Shown piece by piece: positions 1 through 8,232 of a stretch of DNA of 64,000 bases (positions are counted from its first letter, which is position 1; every line of letters starts with the position of its first letter). The position numbers and the translations under genes are program-made. The notes under the pieces were generated by a model. The model was not told the origin of the DNA and did not search any database. It worked only from the letters and a program-made list of their open reading frames with translations. Source of the DNA: Lewinellaceae bacterium (GTDB lineage: Bacteria > Bacteroidota > Bacteroidia > Chitinophagales > Saprospiraceae); assembly GCA_020636355.1 (NCBI GenBank), contig JACJYB010000003.1:434001-498000 (forward strand), given 5' to 3'.

Positions 1-5
1 AAGGC

Positions 6-1049
6 ATGATCGATTTCAGACATCCCAGGTTCTGGGGACAAGTCCTATTCTGGAGCATCCTGTGGTTTCTTTTCCCCTTGTTATTTACCCATGATCTGCG
101 ATTAGGGTGGGACTATATGTTACCGCATAATCTGATCACGGCTATAGCGACCGGGTTATTGGTAGCTATTAACCTGCAGTTTTTATTGCCCCTTTATTAC
201 CGCAAACAGAATGTATTATTTCTCATTTCCGGTGTTCTGGTCATTATGGTACTGCTCTGGATCGTGCAATATCCTGACCTGTTTTGGGATCCGATTACCA
301 ACGGAGGAAGGCCACGGATGCCAGGCAGAGCATCTATTCGATTAGCGAGGCAAAGATGGATGGGATCTATGATGCCTTTGATCGCTTCCTTCCTCGGAAG
401 TTCCCTGTATGAAATTGCCATTTATGCGCAGCAGAAGGATAAGGAGACGATTCGCTTGCAGAAAGAGAAATTGGAAACTGAAATCAAATTTCTAAAATCA
501 CAAATTAACCCGCATTTCCTCTTCAATGCCCTGAATAACATTTACACTTTGTCCCTGTTACAATCCGAACAGGCACCGGAAAACATATTACGGCTATCGG
601 AGATGCTTCGTTACGTTCTTTACGATTGCAATGAAGCATTGGTCCCTCTCCGTAAGGAAGTACAATACATCCGCCATTATGTACATCTCTTTCAACTGAA
701 GGACAGTACGGGGCTGAAAATAGCACTGGACCTGGATGAAAGTCAACCAGATCTCTCCTTAGCTCCCATGTTGTTGATACCCTTTGTGGAAAATGCATTC
801 AAGCACAGCAAAATTGAGGATACGGAGAAAGGCTGGATTAAAATTAAGTTGATTACAAGCAGCCGGCAATTACAATTCGAGGTATTGAACAGTAAACCTC
901 CGGCAAACTATCTGAAGGATGCTACCGGCGGGATAGGAATCGAAAATGTACGGAGACGATTGGAGCTTTTATACCCCGGGCAATACAAACTGGATATCAT
1001 GCAAACAGAAGAAACCTATAGCGTCAACCTGCTGTTATCGCTTTTATGA
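6..1049 (+). CDS. LytS-type sensor histidine kinase (PF06580 class)
   Basis: Membrane sensor kinase of a two-component system. About 140 N-terminal residues hold four hydrophobic segments (near residues 13-30, 40-62, 70-90 and 118-138), followed by a short coiled linker. The kinase core carries the family signature NPHFLFNALN with the phospho-accepting histidine at H170, and the ATP-binding part has PFVENAFKHS and a GGIGIENVRRRL glycine box. No separate sensory domain is visible, so the signal is probably read in the membrane. The stop overlaps the start of the downstream LytTR regulator by 4 bases, so the two are translationally coupled. The family assignment is firm; the stimulus and targets are unknown. 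Confidence 0.9.
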   Translation: MIDFRHPRFWGQVLFWSILWFLFPLLFTHDLRLGWDYMLPHNLITAIATGLLVAINLQFLLPLYYRKQNVLFLISGVLVIMVLLWIVQYPDLFWDPITNGGRPRMPGRASIRLARQRWMGSMMPLIASFLGSSLYEIAIYAQQKDKETIRLQKEKLETEIKFLKSQINPHFLFNALNNIYTLSLLQSEQAPENILRLSEMLRYVLYDCNEALVPLRKEVQYIRHYVHLFQLKDSTGLKIALDLDESQPDLSLAPMLLIPFVENAFKHSKIEDTEKGWIKIKLITSSRQLQFEVLNSKPPANYLKDATGGIGIENVRRRLELLYPGQYKLDIMQTEETYSVNLLLSLL

Positions 1050-1762
1050 TGTATCGGGCATTGATCGTTGATGATGAAGAATTGGCCAGGCAACTGATTG
1101 CCAGTTACCTCAAACGCATGCCGACCATAGAGGTTGTGGGATCCTGTAAGAATGCGGTTGAAGCGCTCACGATCCTGAACCGGCAACCGGTGGATTTATT
1201 ATTCCTGGACATTCAGATGCCCGGGATAACCGGAGTGGAAATGATACGAACCCTGGTTGATCCGCCTGCCATCATACTTACTACTGCATACAGCGAATAT
1301 GCGCTGGAAGGCTTTGAATTGGATGTGACGGATTATTTGCTAAAACCGTTCTCTTTCGAGCGTTTCTCACGGGCCATCAATAAAGCGATGGTCCGGTTAA
1401 ACAATCGCAACCAGCCCTCCCCAACAATTCAAGCAGAATCATCAAATCATTTAATGGTCCGGGCAGACCATAAAATTCACCGGATTCCCTATGAATCGAT
1501 TCTCTACATCAAAAGCATGCAGGAATATGTTGCATACTACCTTACGTCCGGCCGCATCGTGGCGCTGGGATCACTAAAACAATTGGAAGGGCTTCTGCCT
1601 CCGCATCAATTTCTCCGAGTCCACAAGTCCTATATCATTGCCATCAATAAAGTAAAATCATTGGAAGGCAATCTGCTGCATCTTGAGGATCAGAAAATCC
1701 CGGTTGGTGCAAGTTACCGGGAGAATGTCCTGGCGATCCTGTTTCCCGGATCTACTAACTAA
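1046..1762 (+). CDS. LytTR-family response regulator
   Basis: Partner of the upstream LytS-type kinase. Residues 1-120 form a receiver domain with acidic residues D9/D10, phospho-acceptor D55 in LLFLDIQMPG, and the conserved lysine in YLLKPFSF. Residues about 132-230 form a LytTR DNA-binding domain (HKIHRIPYESILYIKSM, then FLRVHKSYIIAI). Length of 238 aa is typical. The start ATGATG overlaps the kinase stop. The 3' end overlaps a convergent gene by 4 bases. In Bacteroidota such pairs often control envelope or transport genes; the target here cannot be told. Confidence 0.92.
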   Translation: MMYRALIVDDEELARQLIASYLKRMPTIEVVGSCKNAVEALTILNRQPVDLLFLDIQMPGITGVEMIRTLVDPPAIILTTAYSEYALEGFELDVTDYLLKPFSFERFSRAINKAMVRLNNRNQPSPTIQAESSNHLMVRADHKIHRIPYESILYIKSMQEYVAYYLTSGRIVALGSLKQLEGLLPPHQFLRVHKSYIIAINKVKSLEGNLLHLEDQKIPVGASYRENVLAILFPGSTN

Positions 1763-2244
1763 TCGATTTTCATATATTTCGAAATGGCATCCCGGACACT
1801 CTGAAGGTTGCGGATTCCCAGGAAATAAGTCGTACCATCCGTAGTTTCGAGCAATATCCCTTTGTTCGCATCCACATTCATAAAAAAGGTGGGGTGAAAT
1901 TCGTCGTGATAGCCTGTCCAGGTTCTGCCGGTTGGTGACTGGATGACGTGACAGGATTTTATCCGATCCCAACTAATCCAGGTCTTGTGTTTCGTCCACG
2001 GAGCATATTTATACGAGATACCTTTTTCTCCGATCTTTACGACCAGCTTAAGGGAGTGTAAATAAATGACAATTCCTGCCAGAATGGCAAAAACAACAGA
2101 CCAAAAGATGTAGAAGGTCCAGGTCTGTTCACCCTTCGCCATCGTTCGTATTAAAAAATAAATCCACCCGATTAAAAAAAGGCCGAAGACCCCATAGACG
2201 AGCCAATGCCTGAGCTGTAATTTTTCCTTGTGTTCATATCCCAT
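1759..2244 (-). CDS. Hypothetical membrane protein with two TM segments and a PH-like tail
   Basis: A 161-aa protein with two adjacent transmembrane helices (about residues 14-34 and 42-62), then a soluble segment of beta character with alternating hydrophobic and polar residues (KLVVKIGEKGISYKY, then GILLETTDGTTYFLGIRN). This layout resembles small bacterial PH-domain membrane proteins. The assignment is by architecture, not by a diagnostic motif. It is convergent with the LytTR regulator, overlapping it by 4 bases. Function unknown. Confidence 0.6.
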   Translation of the reverse strand: MGYEHKEKLQLRHWLVYGVFGLFLIGWIYFLIRTMAKGEQTWTFYIFWSVVFAILAGIVIYLHSLKLVVKIGEKGISYKYAPWTKHKTWISWDRIKSCHVIQSPTGRTWTGYHDEFHPTFFMNVDANKGILLETTDGTTYFLGIRNLQSVRDAISKYMKID

Positions 2245-2307
2245 ATTACTATAATGCTACTAGGTTAAATTTCTTAAGGTATCAACAAGATAAGCACTTC
2301 AACAATT

Positions 2308-2323
2308 TCAGGGATTACCCTGA
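2308..2323. promoter_or_regulatory. Perfect inverted repeat upstream of the GntP-type permease
   Basis: TCAGGGATTACCCTGA, two 6-bp arms around 4 bases, lies 73 bp before the permease start. It has no following T-run, so it does not look like a terminator. It could be an operator. No regulator can be assigned from sequence. Confidence 0.3.
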
Positions 2324-2395
2324 TGTTTACGCCGGAATGGAAAGGACTTTCCAGCATGCTCCGAATTATTTCTATTTTAGGAGAAATAGTTCGCT

Positions 2396-3724
2396 GTGAA
2401 GTTAATCATCTTGTTAATTCTGGCCATAGTATTGATCATTCTCTGTACGGCCAAATGGAAGATCCATCCTTTTCTGGCCCTATTGGGTGTCTCCTTATGC
2501 TATGGACTTCTGGCCGGAGTTCCCATGGACCAGTTATTACCCGCCGTAAATGCCGGATTTGGAGGAACACTGGAGAAAATTGGATTGGTCATTCTAGTTG
2601 GTGTATTGCTGGGAGCTTTTCTTGAGCATTCGGGCGGTGCTTTCAGCCTGGCCCGCAAGCTCCTTTCCTGGATAGGTCCCCGCCGTTTGCATGCCGCTAT
2701 GGCATCCATTGGCTACCTGATCTCCATTCCCGTATTTGCGGACAGCGGATTCATCATTATGCATTCTTTAAATAAGTCCTTAACGAAGCAAGCCGGATTT
2801 TCCATGGCTGGTACCGGCACCGCATTAATGCTTGGACTCATGTTAACCCATACCATGGTCCCTCCTACCCCCGGACCTATTGCAGCAGCCGGCATCATCG
2901 GTGCCGATCTTGGGCTGGTAATCCTTTGGGGACTCATTGTGTCGTTCATCGTATTGATTCCTGCGATACTTTATTCCCGGTACTGGGCAGACAAAACATA
3001 TATAGCACCCCAAATTGATCTGGAAGATGAAACCGAAGGTGATAAACATTTCCCCGGAGCCCTGCATGCCTTCCTGCCAATCATTATACCCATCTTGCTG
3101 ATTATTGTCAGTTCGGTGGTCCACCAGACCTACGGCAATCAGGACGGGTTGGGGTTCCAGTTATTGCGTTTTTTTGGCAACCCTCTCATGGCCCTGTTGA
3201 TCGGACTTCTGCTGGCAATGACCTTACCGGCCAAGTTTTCCATGGATATGCTTTCCACTACCGGATGGACAGGCAAAGCATTGATCGATGCAGCCATCAT
3301 CATCCTGGTCACGGGGGCCGGAGGCATTTTCGGCAAAGTACTTGAGGTTTCCGGCATTGCTGAGGTCGTCAAGGAAGGTTTTTCAGGACTGCAAATTGGT
3401 ATCTGGCTGCCCTTCTTTATTGCCGCAGCGTTAAAAACAGCGCAGGGTTCTTCCACCGTTGCATTGGTCACCACCGCATCCATGATTGCTCCAATGATGT
3501 CCACCCTTGGTTTTGAAACCGACCTCCAAAAAGCATTGGCTGTGGTAGCCATAGGTGCAGGCTCAGCCGTATTTTCACATGCCAATGACAGTGGCTTCTG
3601 GGTAGTGACCCAGTTTACCGGTATGGATGTCAAGACCGGCTATAAGGTGTACAGCCCAGGTACTTTTTTACTGGGCTTTGGCGCTGCTTTGATTGTATTT
3701 ATTTTCTACAATTTGCTTACTTAG
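2396..3724 (+). CDS. GntP-family permease, candidate hydroxyproline transporter
   Basis: A 442-aa polytopic inner-membrane protein with about 12-14 hydrophobic segments. It matches the GntP/gluconate:H+ symporter family, with the conserved HTMVPPTPGPIAAA block near residue 150 and a C-terminal SHANDSGFW motif, both family hallmarks. The start is GTG: an in-frame TAG lies 9 bases upstream, so no earlier start is possible, and AGGAGA sits 11 bases before it. Known GntP members carry gluconate and other hydroxy acids. Its position beside a complete hydroxyproline pathway suggests uptake of hydroxyproline or a related compound, which is inference. Its end overlaps the convergent AraC gene by 8 bases. 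Confidence 0.85.
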   Translation: MKLIILLILAIVLIILCTAKWKIHPFLALLGVSLCYGLLAGVPMDQLLPAVNAGFGGTLEKIGLVILVGVLLGAFLEHSGGAFSLARKLLSWIGPRRLHAAMASIGYLISIPVFADSGFIIMHSLNKSLTKQAGFSMAGTGTALMLGLMLTHTMVPPTPGPIAAAGIIGADLGLVILWGLIVSFIVLIPAILYSRYWADKTYIAPQIDLEDETEGDKHFPGALHAFLPIIIPILLIIVSSVVHQTYGNQDGLGFQLLRFFGNPLMALLIGLLLAMTLPAKFSMDMLSTTGWTGKALIDAAIIILVTGAGGIFGKVLEVSGIAEVVKEGFSGLQIGIWLPFFIAAALKTAQGSSTVALVTTASMIAPMMSTLGFETDLQKALAVVAIGAGSAVFSHANDSGFWVVTQFTGMDVKTGYKVYSPGTFLLGFGAALIVFIFYNLLT

Positions 3725-4571
3725 TATCCGGTACGGAACGTACACTCTTACGGTATCCCTGCGGCGTCTTCCCGGTAATTGCCCGGAATTGGCGGTTAAA
3801 GTTGGCCAGATTCCGAAACCCGCAAGACTCCGCGATCTGAGCGACCGGTAAATCCCGCTCCACCAACCGTTTGCTGGCGACTTCTATCCGGTACGTATTC
3901 AAGTATTGAACCAGCGAATAGCGTGTACGTGACTTGAAATACCGGCAAAAAGCGGTAGGGCTCATCGCGGCCACATCTGCTACTTCTTCCAGTCGGATTG
4001 GTCTTTCATAGTTTTCCGCGATATACTGATAAACTGCCTGCATCCTTTCCTGGTCTCCCGGATTGGCCGGACCAGGCAAGACAGGAAGTATCAAGGACTT
4101 CCGTGGATGGTGATGCACTATTTCTGCCAACTCAAGGAATAAAATTAACCGGGCAAGTCCTTTTGCCTGTCGAAAATCCTCCATCAGTGACTTATATTCA
4201 AATCCGGTTATTTTAATGCCACGCTCCGCCTCTTTCCAGAGCTTGTTGAATATTCCGGCTTCCGGAAGATCGTAAAAGGGTTGTCCAAATGTTTCCGGTA
4301 AAAACAAAATCGATAAGGCATGTGCCGCCGGACCGGGCTGATCATTACGAAATACATGTGGCACTTTAGCTCCTAAAACAAAGAGATCATCCGGCTGAAA
4401 ACTTACAGCCCGGTAGCCGATGGATGCGATACCATGACTGGATACGATGTAGGAAAATTGAACTTCAGGGTGACTGTGGAACCGGTTATAAAATAACGCA
4501 TCGTAATCTTCCTGAAAACGGAAGGCGGTGGAAGACGACGGTGGCACTTTAAAGGATACTGGCTTACTCAT
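3717..4571 (-). CDS. AraC-family transcriptional regulator, likely hydroxyproline-responsive
   Basis: A 284-aa activator-type regulator. The N-terminal half has a cupin-like ligand domain (FHSHPEVQFSYIV, then FVLGAKVPHVF). The C-terminal hundred residues carry two helix-turn-helix units: IRLEEVADVAAMSPTAFCRYF and, after RYSLVQYLNTYRI, LPVAQIAESCGFRNLANFNR. The ATG at 4571 is preferred over an adjacent in-frame GTG at 4574. It is divergent from the hydroxyproline operon and faces a promoter region with two phased direct repeats, so it probably activates that operon and possibly the GntP permease. The ligand is inferred from context only. Confidence 0.9.
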   Translation of the reverse strand: MSKPVSFKVPPSSSTAFRFQEDYDALFYNRFHSHPEVQFSYIVSSHGIASIGYRAVSFQPDDLFVLGAKVPHVFRNDQPGPAAHALSILFLPETFGQPFYDLPEAGIFNKLWKEAERGIKITGFEYKSLMEDFRQAKGLARLILFLELAEIVHHHPRKSLILPVLPGPANPGDQERMQAVYQYIAENYERPIRLEEVADVAAMSPTAFCRYFKSRTRYSLVQYLNTYRIEVASKRLVERDLPVAQIAESCGFRNLANFNRQFRAITGKTPQGYRKSVRSVPDTK

Positions 4572-4616
4572 CACACGTATTAATTTTACAAGAACTCGTA
4601 TAACGATTGATCATAT

Positions 4617-4649
4617 TCGCTAATATAGTATCAATTGTTGCTAATACTG
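4617..4649 (+). promoter_or_regulatory. Candidate AraC operator: two direct repeats 21 bp apart
   Basis: The heptamer GCTAATA occurs at 4619-4625 and again at 4640-4646, start to start 21 bp, two helical turns. Flanking positions also agree (T at 4617/4638, G at 4628/4649). AraC-type regulators commonly bind such same-face direct repeats, and one is encoded divergently here. The second repeat ends about where a -33 element would be for the TAACTTTG box at 4676, the classic place for an activator. No TTTG -33 sequence is present, consistent with activator dependence. Confidence 0.5.
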
Positions 4650-4675
4650 CCGCATCGATGCAATCAATATCAACC

Positions 4676-4683
4676 TAACTTTG
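4676..4683 (+). promoter_or_regulatory. Bacteroidota -7 promoter box of the hydroxyproline operon
   Basis: TAACTTTG fits the Bacteroidota -7 consensus TAnnTTTG. It lies 17 bases before the preferred ATG at 4701, implying a short leader. No good -33 TTTG is found at the expected spacing, which fits an activator-dependent promoter. Confidence 0.45.
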
Positions 4684-4700
4684 TGAAAAATGTAATGATT

Positions 4701-5621
4701 ATGAAAGTGAACTGGCAAGGTGTATATCCAGCAATAACAACCGCCTTTACCCCGGACGACAATTTGGACCTGCAGATGTTTCAAAAAAATCTTCAGGCCC
4801 AACTCAAAGCCGGAGTAGACGGCATTATTTTAGGTGGTTCTCTTGGCGAAGCCAGCTCGCTAACCAATGAGGAAAAGTTCGAACTGGTATCTATAACCAT
4901 GGAAGCTTGCCACGGGAAAACACCTGTCATCATTAACATAGCGGAGCAAACTACCCGCGCGGCGGTAGAGCTTGCCGAGCAGGCAGAAGCTGTCGGAGCG
5001 GATGGCTTAATGATGCTTCCTCCCATGCGGTATAAAAGCACCGACGAGGAAACGGTCGTCTATTTCGAGACCATAGCTTCCTCGACCGGATTGCCCATCA
5101 TGATTTACAACAATCCGGTGGATTACAAGATCATGGTAACCCTGGATATGTTTGAGCGATTGCTGAAGAAGGATAACATCCAGGCAGTAAAAGAGTCAAC
5201 CCGCGATGTGACCAATGTAACCAGGATTCGCAACCGGTTTGGTAACCGGATGAAAATTATGTGCGGAGTAGATACGCTGGCCATGGAAGAGTTGGCATTG
5301 GGCGCAGATGGCTGGGTTGCCGGCCTGGTGGATGCATTTCCGGCCGAAACTGTTGCGATTTACCGGTTGACCAAAGCCGGAAGATTGGATGAAGCACGAG
5401 CCATCTACCGTTGGTTCATGCCGCTGCTTGAACTGGACATAAGTCCACAGTTGGTGCAAAACATTAAATTAGCATCGGTATATACCGGTATAGGTACCGA
5501 ATACGTAAGGGCTCCCCGGCTTCCGCTTATGGGTCAGGCCCGCCAGGATGTCATCCAGATTATAGAGTCGGCGCTTTCCAATCGACCGGTATTACCGGAT
5601 TATTTATCCATAGTCGTATAA
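4701..5621 (+). CDS. DapA/HypD-family protein: 1-pyrroline-4-hydroxy-2-carboxylate deaminase
   Basis: TIM-barrel lyase of the dihydrodipicolinate synthase/N-acetylneuraminate lyase family, 306 aa. Visible family features are WQGVYPAITTAF at the N-terminus, the GGSLGEASSLT substrate loop, catalytic tyrosine Y136 in IMIYNNPVDY, and Schiff-base lysine K164 in IQAVKESTRD. The family has several activities. Context with a hydroxyproline epimerase, amino-acid dehydrogenase and semialdehyde dehydrogenase points to the deaminase that converts pyrroline-4-hydroxy-2-carboxylate to alpha-ketoglutarate semialdehyde. The first gene of the operon. ATG at 4701 places the barrel motif at the usual position; ATG at 4695 is possible. 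Confidence 0.85.
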   Translation: MKVNWQGVYPAITTAFTPDDNLDLQMFQKNLQAQLKAGVDGIILGGSLGEASSLTNEEKFELVSITMEACHGKTPVIINIAEQTTRAAVELAEQAEAVGADGLMMLPPMRYKSTDEETVVYFETIASSTGLPIMIYNNPVDYKIMVTLDMFERLLKKDNIQAVKESTRDVTNVTRIRNRFGNRMKIMCGVDTLAMEELALGADGWVAGLVDAFPAETVAIYRLTKAGRLDEARAIYRWFMPLLELDISPQLVQNIKLASVYTGIGTEYVRAPRLPLMGQARQDVIQIIESALSNRPVLPDYLSIVV

Positions 5622-5631
5622 AACCCTTCAA

Positions 5632-7215
5632 ATGATCAACGGTAGCAATAAAATCGGATATCAGGAATCTTCAGAGAGCACACAGGTCACCTATGCCTTT
5701 GAAGCCACCACGCTAAAGACATTGCCTGAGGCGTTCCATACAGCCACCACCAAAGAGGTAAATACCGCAGTCGAAAAAGCAAAACTTGCATTCGGGGTCT
5801 ACCGCAAAACCTCGCCCAGGCAAAGGGCTCATTTTCTGCGGTTAATCGCGGATGAAATAGAAGCTCTTGGATCAGAGTTAATCCAACGCGCCATGGCGGA
5901 ATCCGGCCTGCCGGAAGGAAGGGTAACCGGAGAACGGGGCAGAACAACCGGTCAATTAAGATTGTTTGCCGACCTGGTTGAAGAGGGATCCTGGGTCGAT
6001 GCGGTCATTGACCCAGCCATGCCTGATCGCAAACCATTGCCTCGATTGGATATCCGGCGCATGCTGGTGCCGGTAGGTCCGGTTGTGGTATTTACAGCCA
6101 GCAATTTCCCGTTGGCTTTTTCCACGGCAGGAGGAGATACCGCATCTGCCCTGGCAGCCGGTAATCCGGTCATCATCAAGGCTCACGAGTCCCATCTCGG
6201 CACCAATGAATTGGTGGCTACCGCTATTCTTCGTGCTGCTGAAAAGTCAGGAATGCCTGATGGCGTATTTTCTTCTTTAAATAGCATGGGTTACGAAGTT
6301 GGAAGTCAACTAGTTATGCACGATGATGTGGCCTCTGTTGCTTTTACCGGGAGTTACCGGGGAGGAAAAGCGCTCTTTGACCTCGCACAAAAACGCAAGA
6401 ATCCCATACCCGTATTTGCTGAAATGGGTAGCATAAATCCGGTCTTTGTGCTTCCACAGGCTGTTCAGGAGCGCGGCGTGGCATTGGCCCAGGAATTGGC
6501 TGGATCGATAACCCTGGGAGTCGGTCAGTTTTGCACCAATCCTGGCTTGATCATTGCCATCGACACTCCGGAAGCGAGGCAATTCTGTGAAGCGTTGGCA
6601 AAAGCCATTGAAACAACACAGTACGGGATCATGCTCAATGAAGGCATCCGTACGAACTTCGAGCAAAAAGTGCGTCACCTCAGTTCGATTGACCCAGTTA
6701 CACTCCTGGGAGCCAGTCTGAATGAACAGCTCCCTCATACGGTTCGTGCCACAGTTGCTACGGTATCGGGGTCAGATTTCCTGGAACATCCGCATCTCAG
6801 GGAGGAAGTCTTTGGACCATTTTCGCTGGTGGTGCTTTGTGCAGACCGCCTGGAAATGGAAGCTGTTGCCACAGACCTGGAAGGCCAGCTAACCGCAACG
6901 TTAATGACCGGCGATGATGATGATCTGTATGTAGGAAAGCTATTTGACCTGCTTACCCAGAAGGTAGGCCGGATCTTGTTTGATGGAGTACCTACAGGTG
7001 TAGAGGTTGGACATGCGATGCATCATGGAGGACCATTTCCAGCGACCACAGACAGTCGGTTTACCTCTGTCGGAACCAAAGCCATACTTCGTTTTGTACG
7101 TCCGGTAGCTTATCAGCGCGTACCAGCAGCATTATTACCGGATGCTCTGAAAGACGAAAACCCATTGGGCATTTGGCGCAAAGTTAACGGTATATTCACC
7201 AAAGACCCGCTTTAA
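5632..7215 (+). CDS. Alpha-ketoglutarate semialdehyde dehydrogenase (NADP-type aldehyde dehydrogenase)
   Basis: A 527-aa aldehyde dehydrogenase of the 2,5-dioxovalerate/alpha-ketoglutarate semialdehyde subgroup. It contains the cofactor-binding FTASNFPLAF and FTGSYRGGKAL stretches, general base E264 in VFAEMGSINP, and the nucleophile C301 in GVGQFCTNPG. The enzyme oxidises alpha-ketoglutarate semialdehyde to 2-oxoglutarate, the last step of hydroxyproline degradation. It begins 10 bases after the deaminase gene and ends 6 bases before the epimerase gene, so these are co-transcribed. The subgroup is assigned from the motif spacing, the length (over 500 aa) and the neighbours. Confidence 0.9.
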   Translation: MINGSNKIGYQESSESTQVTYAFEATTLKTLPEAFHTATTKEVNTAVEKAKLAFGVYRKTSPRQRAHFLRLIADEIEALGSELIQRAMAESGLPEGRVTGERGRTTGQLRLFADLVEEGSWVDAVIDPAMPDRKPLPRLDIRRMLVPVGPVVVFTASNFPLAFSTAGGDTASALAAGNPVIIKAHESHLGTNELVATAILRAAEKSGMPDGVFSSLNSMGYEVGSQLVMHDDVASVAFTGSYRGGKALFDLAQKRKNPIPVFAEMGSINPVFVLPQAVQERGVALAQELAGSITLGVGQFCTNPGLIIAIDTPEARQFCEALAKAIETTQYGIMLNEGIRTNFEQKVRHLSSIDPVTLLGASLNEQLPHTVRATVATVSGSDFLEHPHLREEVFGPFSLVVLCADRLEMEAVATDLEGQLTATLMTGDDDDLYVGKLFDLLTQKVGRILFDGVPTGVEVGHAMHHGGPFPATTDSRFTSVGTKAILRFVRPVAYQRVPAALLPDALKDENPLGIWRKVNGIFTKDPL

Positions 7216-7221
7216 CAGATT

Positions 7222-8223
7222 ATGCGCAAAACCTTTCAATGCATCGATGCCCACACCTGTGGCAATCCGGTGCGGCTGGTAGCCGGAGGAGGTCCGTTTC
7301 TATCTGGCAACAGTATGATGGAACGACGGCTTCATTTCATGGAAGCGTATGACTGGATACGACAAGGACTGATGTTTGAGCCACGAGGCCATGACATGAT
7401 GTCCGGAAGTATTTTATATCCACCAGTGGATCCGCAAAATGATGTTGCTATTCTGTTCATCGAAACCAGCGGATGCCTCCCGATGTGCGGTCATGGAACC
7501 ATCGGTACCGTAACAATCGCGATTGAAGAAGGCCTAATTTTCCCAAAAGTCCCTGGAAAGCTCCGCCTAGAAACACCAGCTGGTCTCGTGCTCGTGGAAT
7601 ACAACATGCTCAATAAAAAGGTCTCTTCCGTGCAATTGACAAATGTCCCTTCATTTTTGTACCGGGAAAACCTGGAAGTGGAATGCCCGGGGCTTGGACA
7701 ATTAAACGTAGACGTTGCATACGGCGGCAATTTTTATGCGATCATAGATCCACAGGAAAACTTCCCGGGATTACAGGCTTTCTCAGCCTCCCAACTCATT
7801 CAATGGAGTCCTGAAGTACGAAAACGGCTCAATAAAGCATATGCTTTTCAGCACCCACTTCATCCCGAGATCCATGGACTCAGCCACATTATGTGGACCG
7901 GATCCACTTTAACTTCAGATGCCACTGCCCGTAATGCCGTTTTTTATGGGGATAAAGCCATTGATCGCTCACCCTGTGGTACCGGAACGAGCGCCCGCAT
8001 GGCGCAATGGTATGCCCAGGGCAAACTCAAGCCGGGAGACCCTTTCATTCATGAAAGCATTATAGGAAGTCGTTTTACCGGTGGCATTGCAGCGGAGACA
8101 ACTTGTGGCCCCTACGCTGCAATCATCCCAACCATCGAAGGATGGGCAAAAATCACCGGATACAATACGATCATTATCGACGAAGAAGATGATCCGTTCG
8201 CACATGGTTTTCAGGTTATTTAA
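7222..8223 (+). CDS. lhpA: 4-hydroxyproline 2-epimerase (proline racemase superfamily)
   Basis: A 333-aa cofactor-independent epimerase converting trans-4-hydroxy-L-proline to cis-4-hydroxy-D-proline. Both catalytic cysteines are present: C89 in PMCGHGTIGT and C252 in DRSPCGTGTSARMA. The CGHG form of the first motif is the one usual in hydroxyproline epimerases, and retention of both cysteines argues against the trans-3-hydroxyproline dehydratase subgroup, which lacks one of them. It is located between the semialdehyde dehydrogenase and the FAD dehydrogenase, with gaps of 6 and 9 bases. The N-terminal IDAHTCGNPVRLV segment is also typical of the family. Confidence 0.92.
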   Translation: MRKTFQCIDAHTCGNPVRLVAGGGPFLSGNSMMERRLHFMEAYDWIRQGLMFEPRGHDMMSGSILYPPVDPQNDVAILFIETSGCLPMCGHGTIGTVTIAIEEGLIFPKVPGKLRLETPAGLVLVEYNMLNKKVSSVQLTNVPSFLYRENLEVECPGLGQLNVDVAYGGNFYAIIDPQENFPGLQAFSASQLIQWSPEVRKRLNKAYAFQHPLHPEIHGLSHIMWTGSTLTSDATARNAVFYGDKAIDRSPCGTGTSARMAQWYAQGKLKPGDPFIHESIIGSRFTGGIAAETTCGPYAAIIPTIEGWAKITGYNTIIIDEEDDPFAHGFQVI

Positions 8224-8232
8224 TCCGTTAAC

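Noticed and set aside
5687..7000. Long shadow frames on the strand opposite the aldehyde dehydrogenase
   Set aside because: They lie inside a clear dehydrogenase and encode no family motif.
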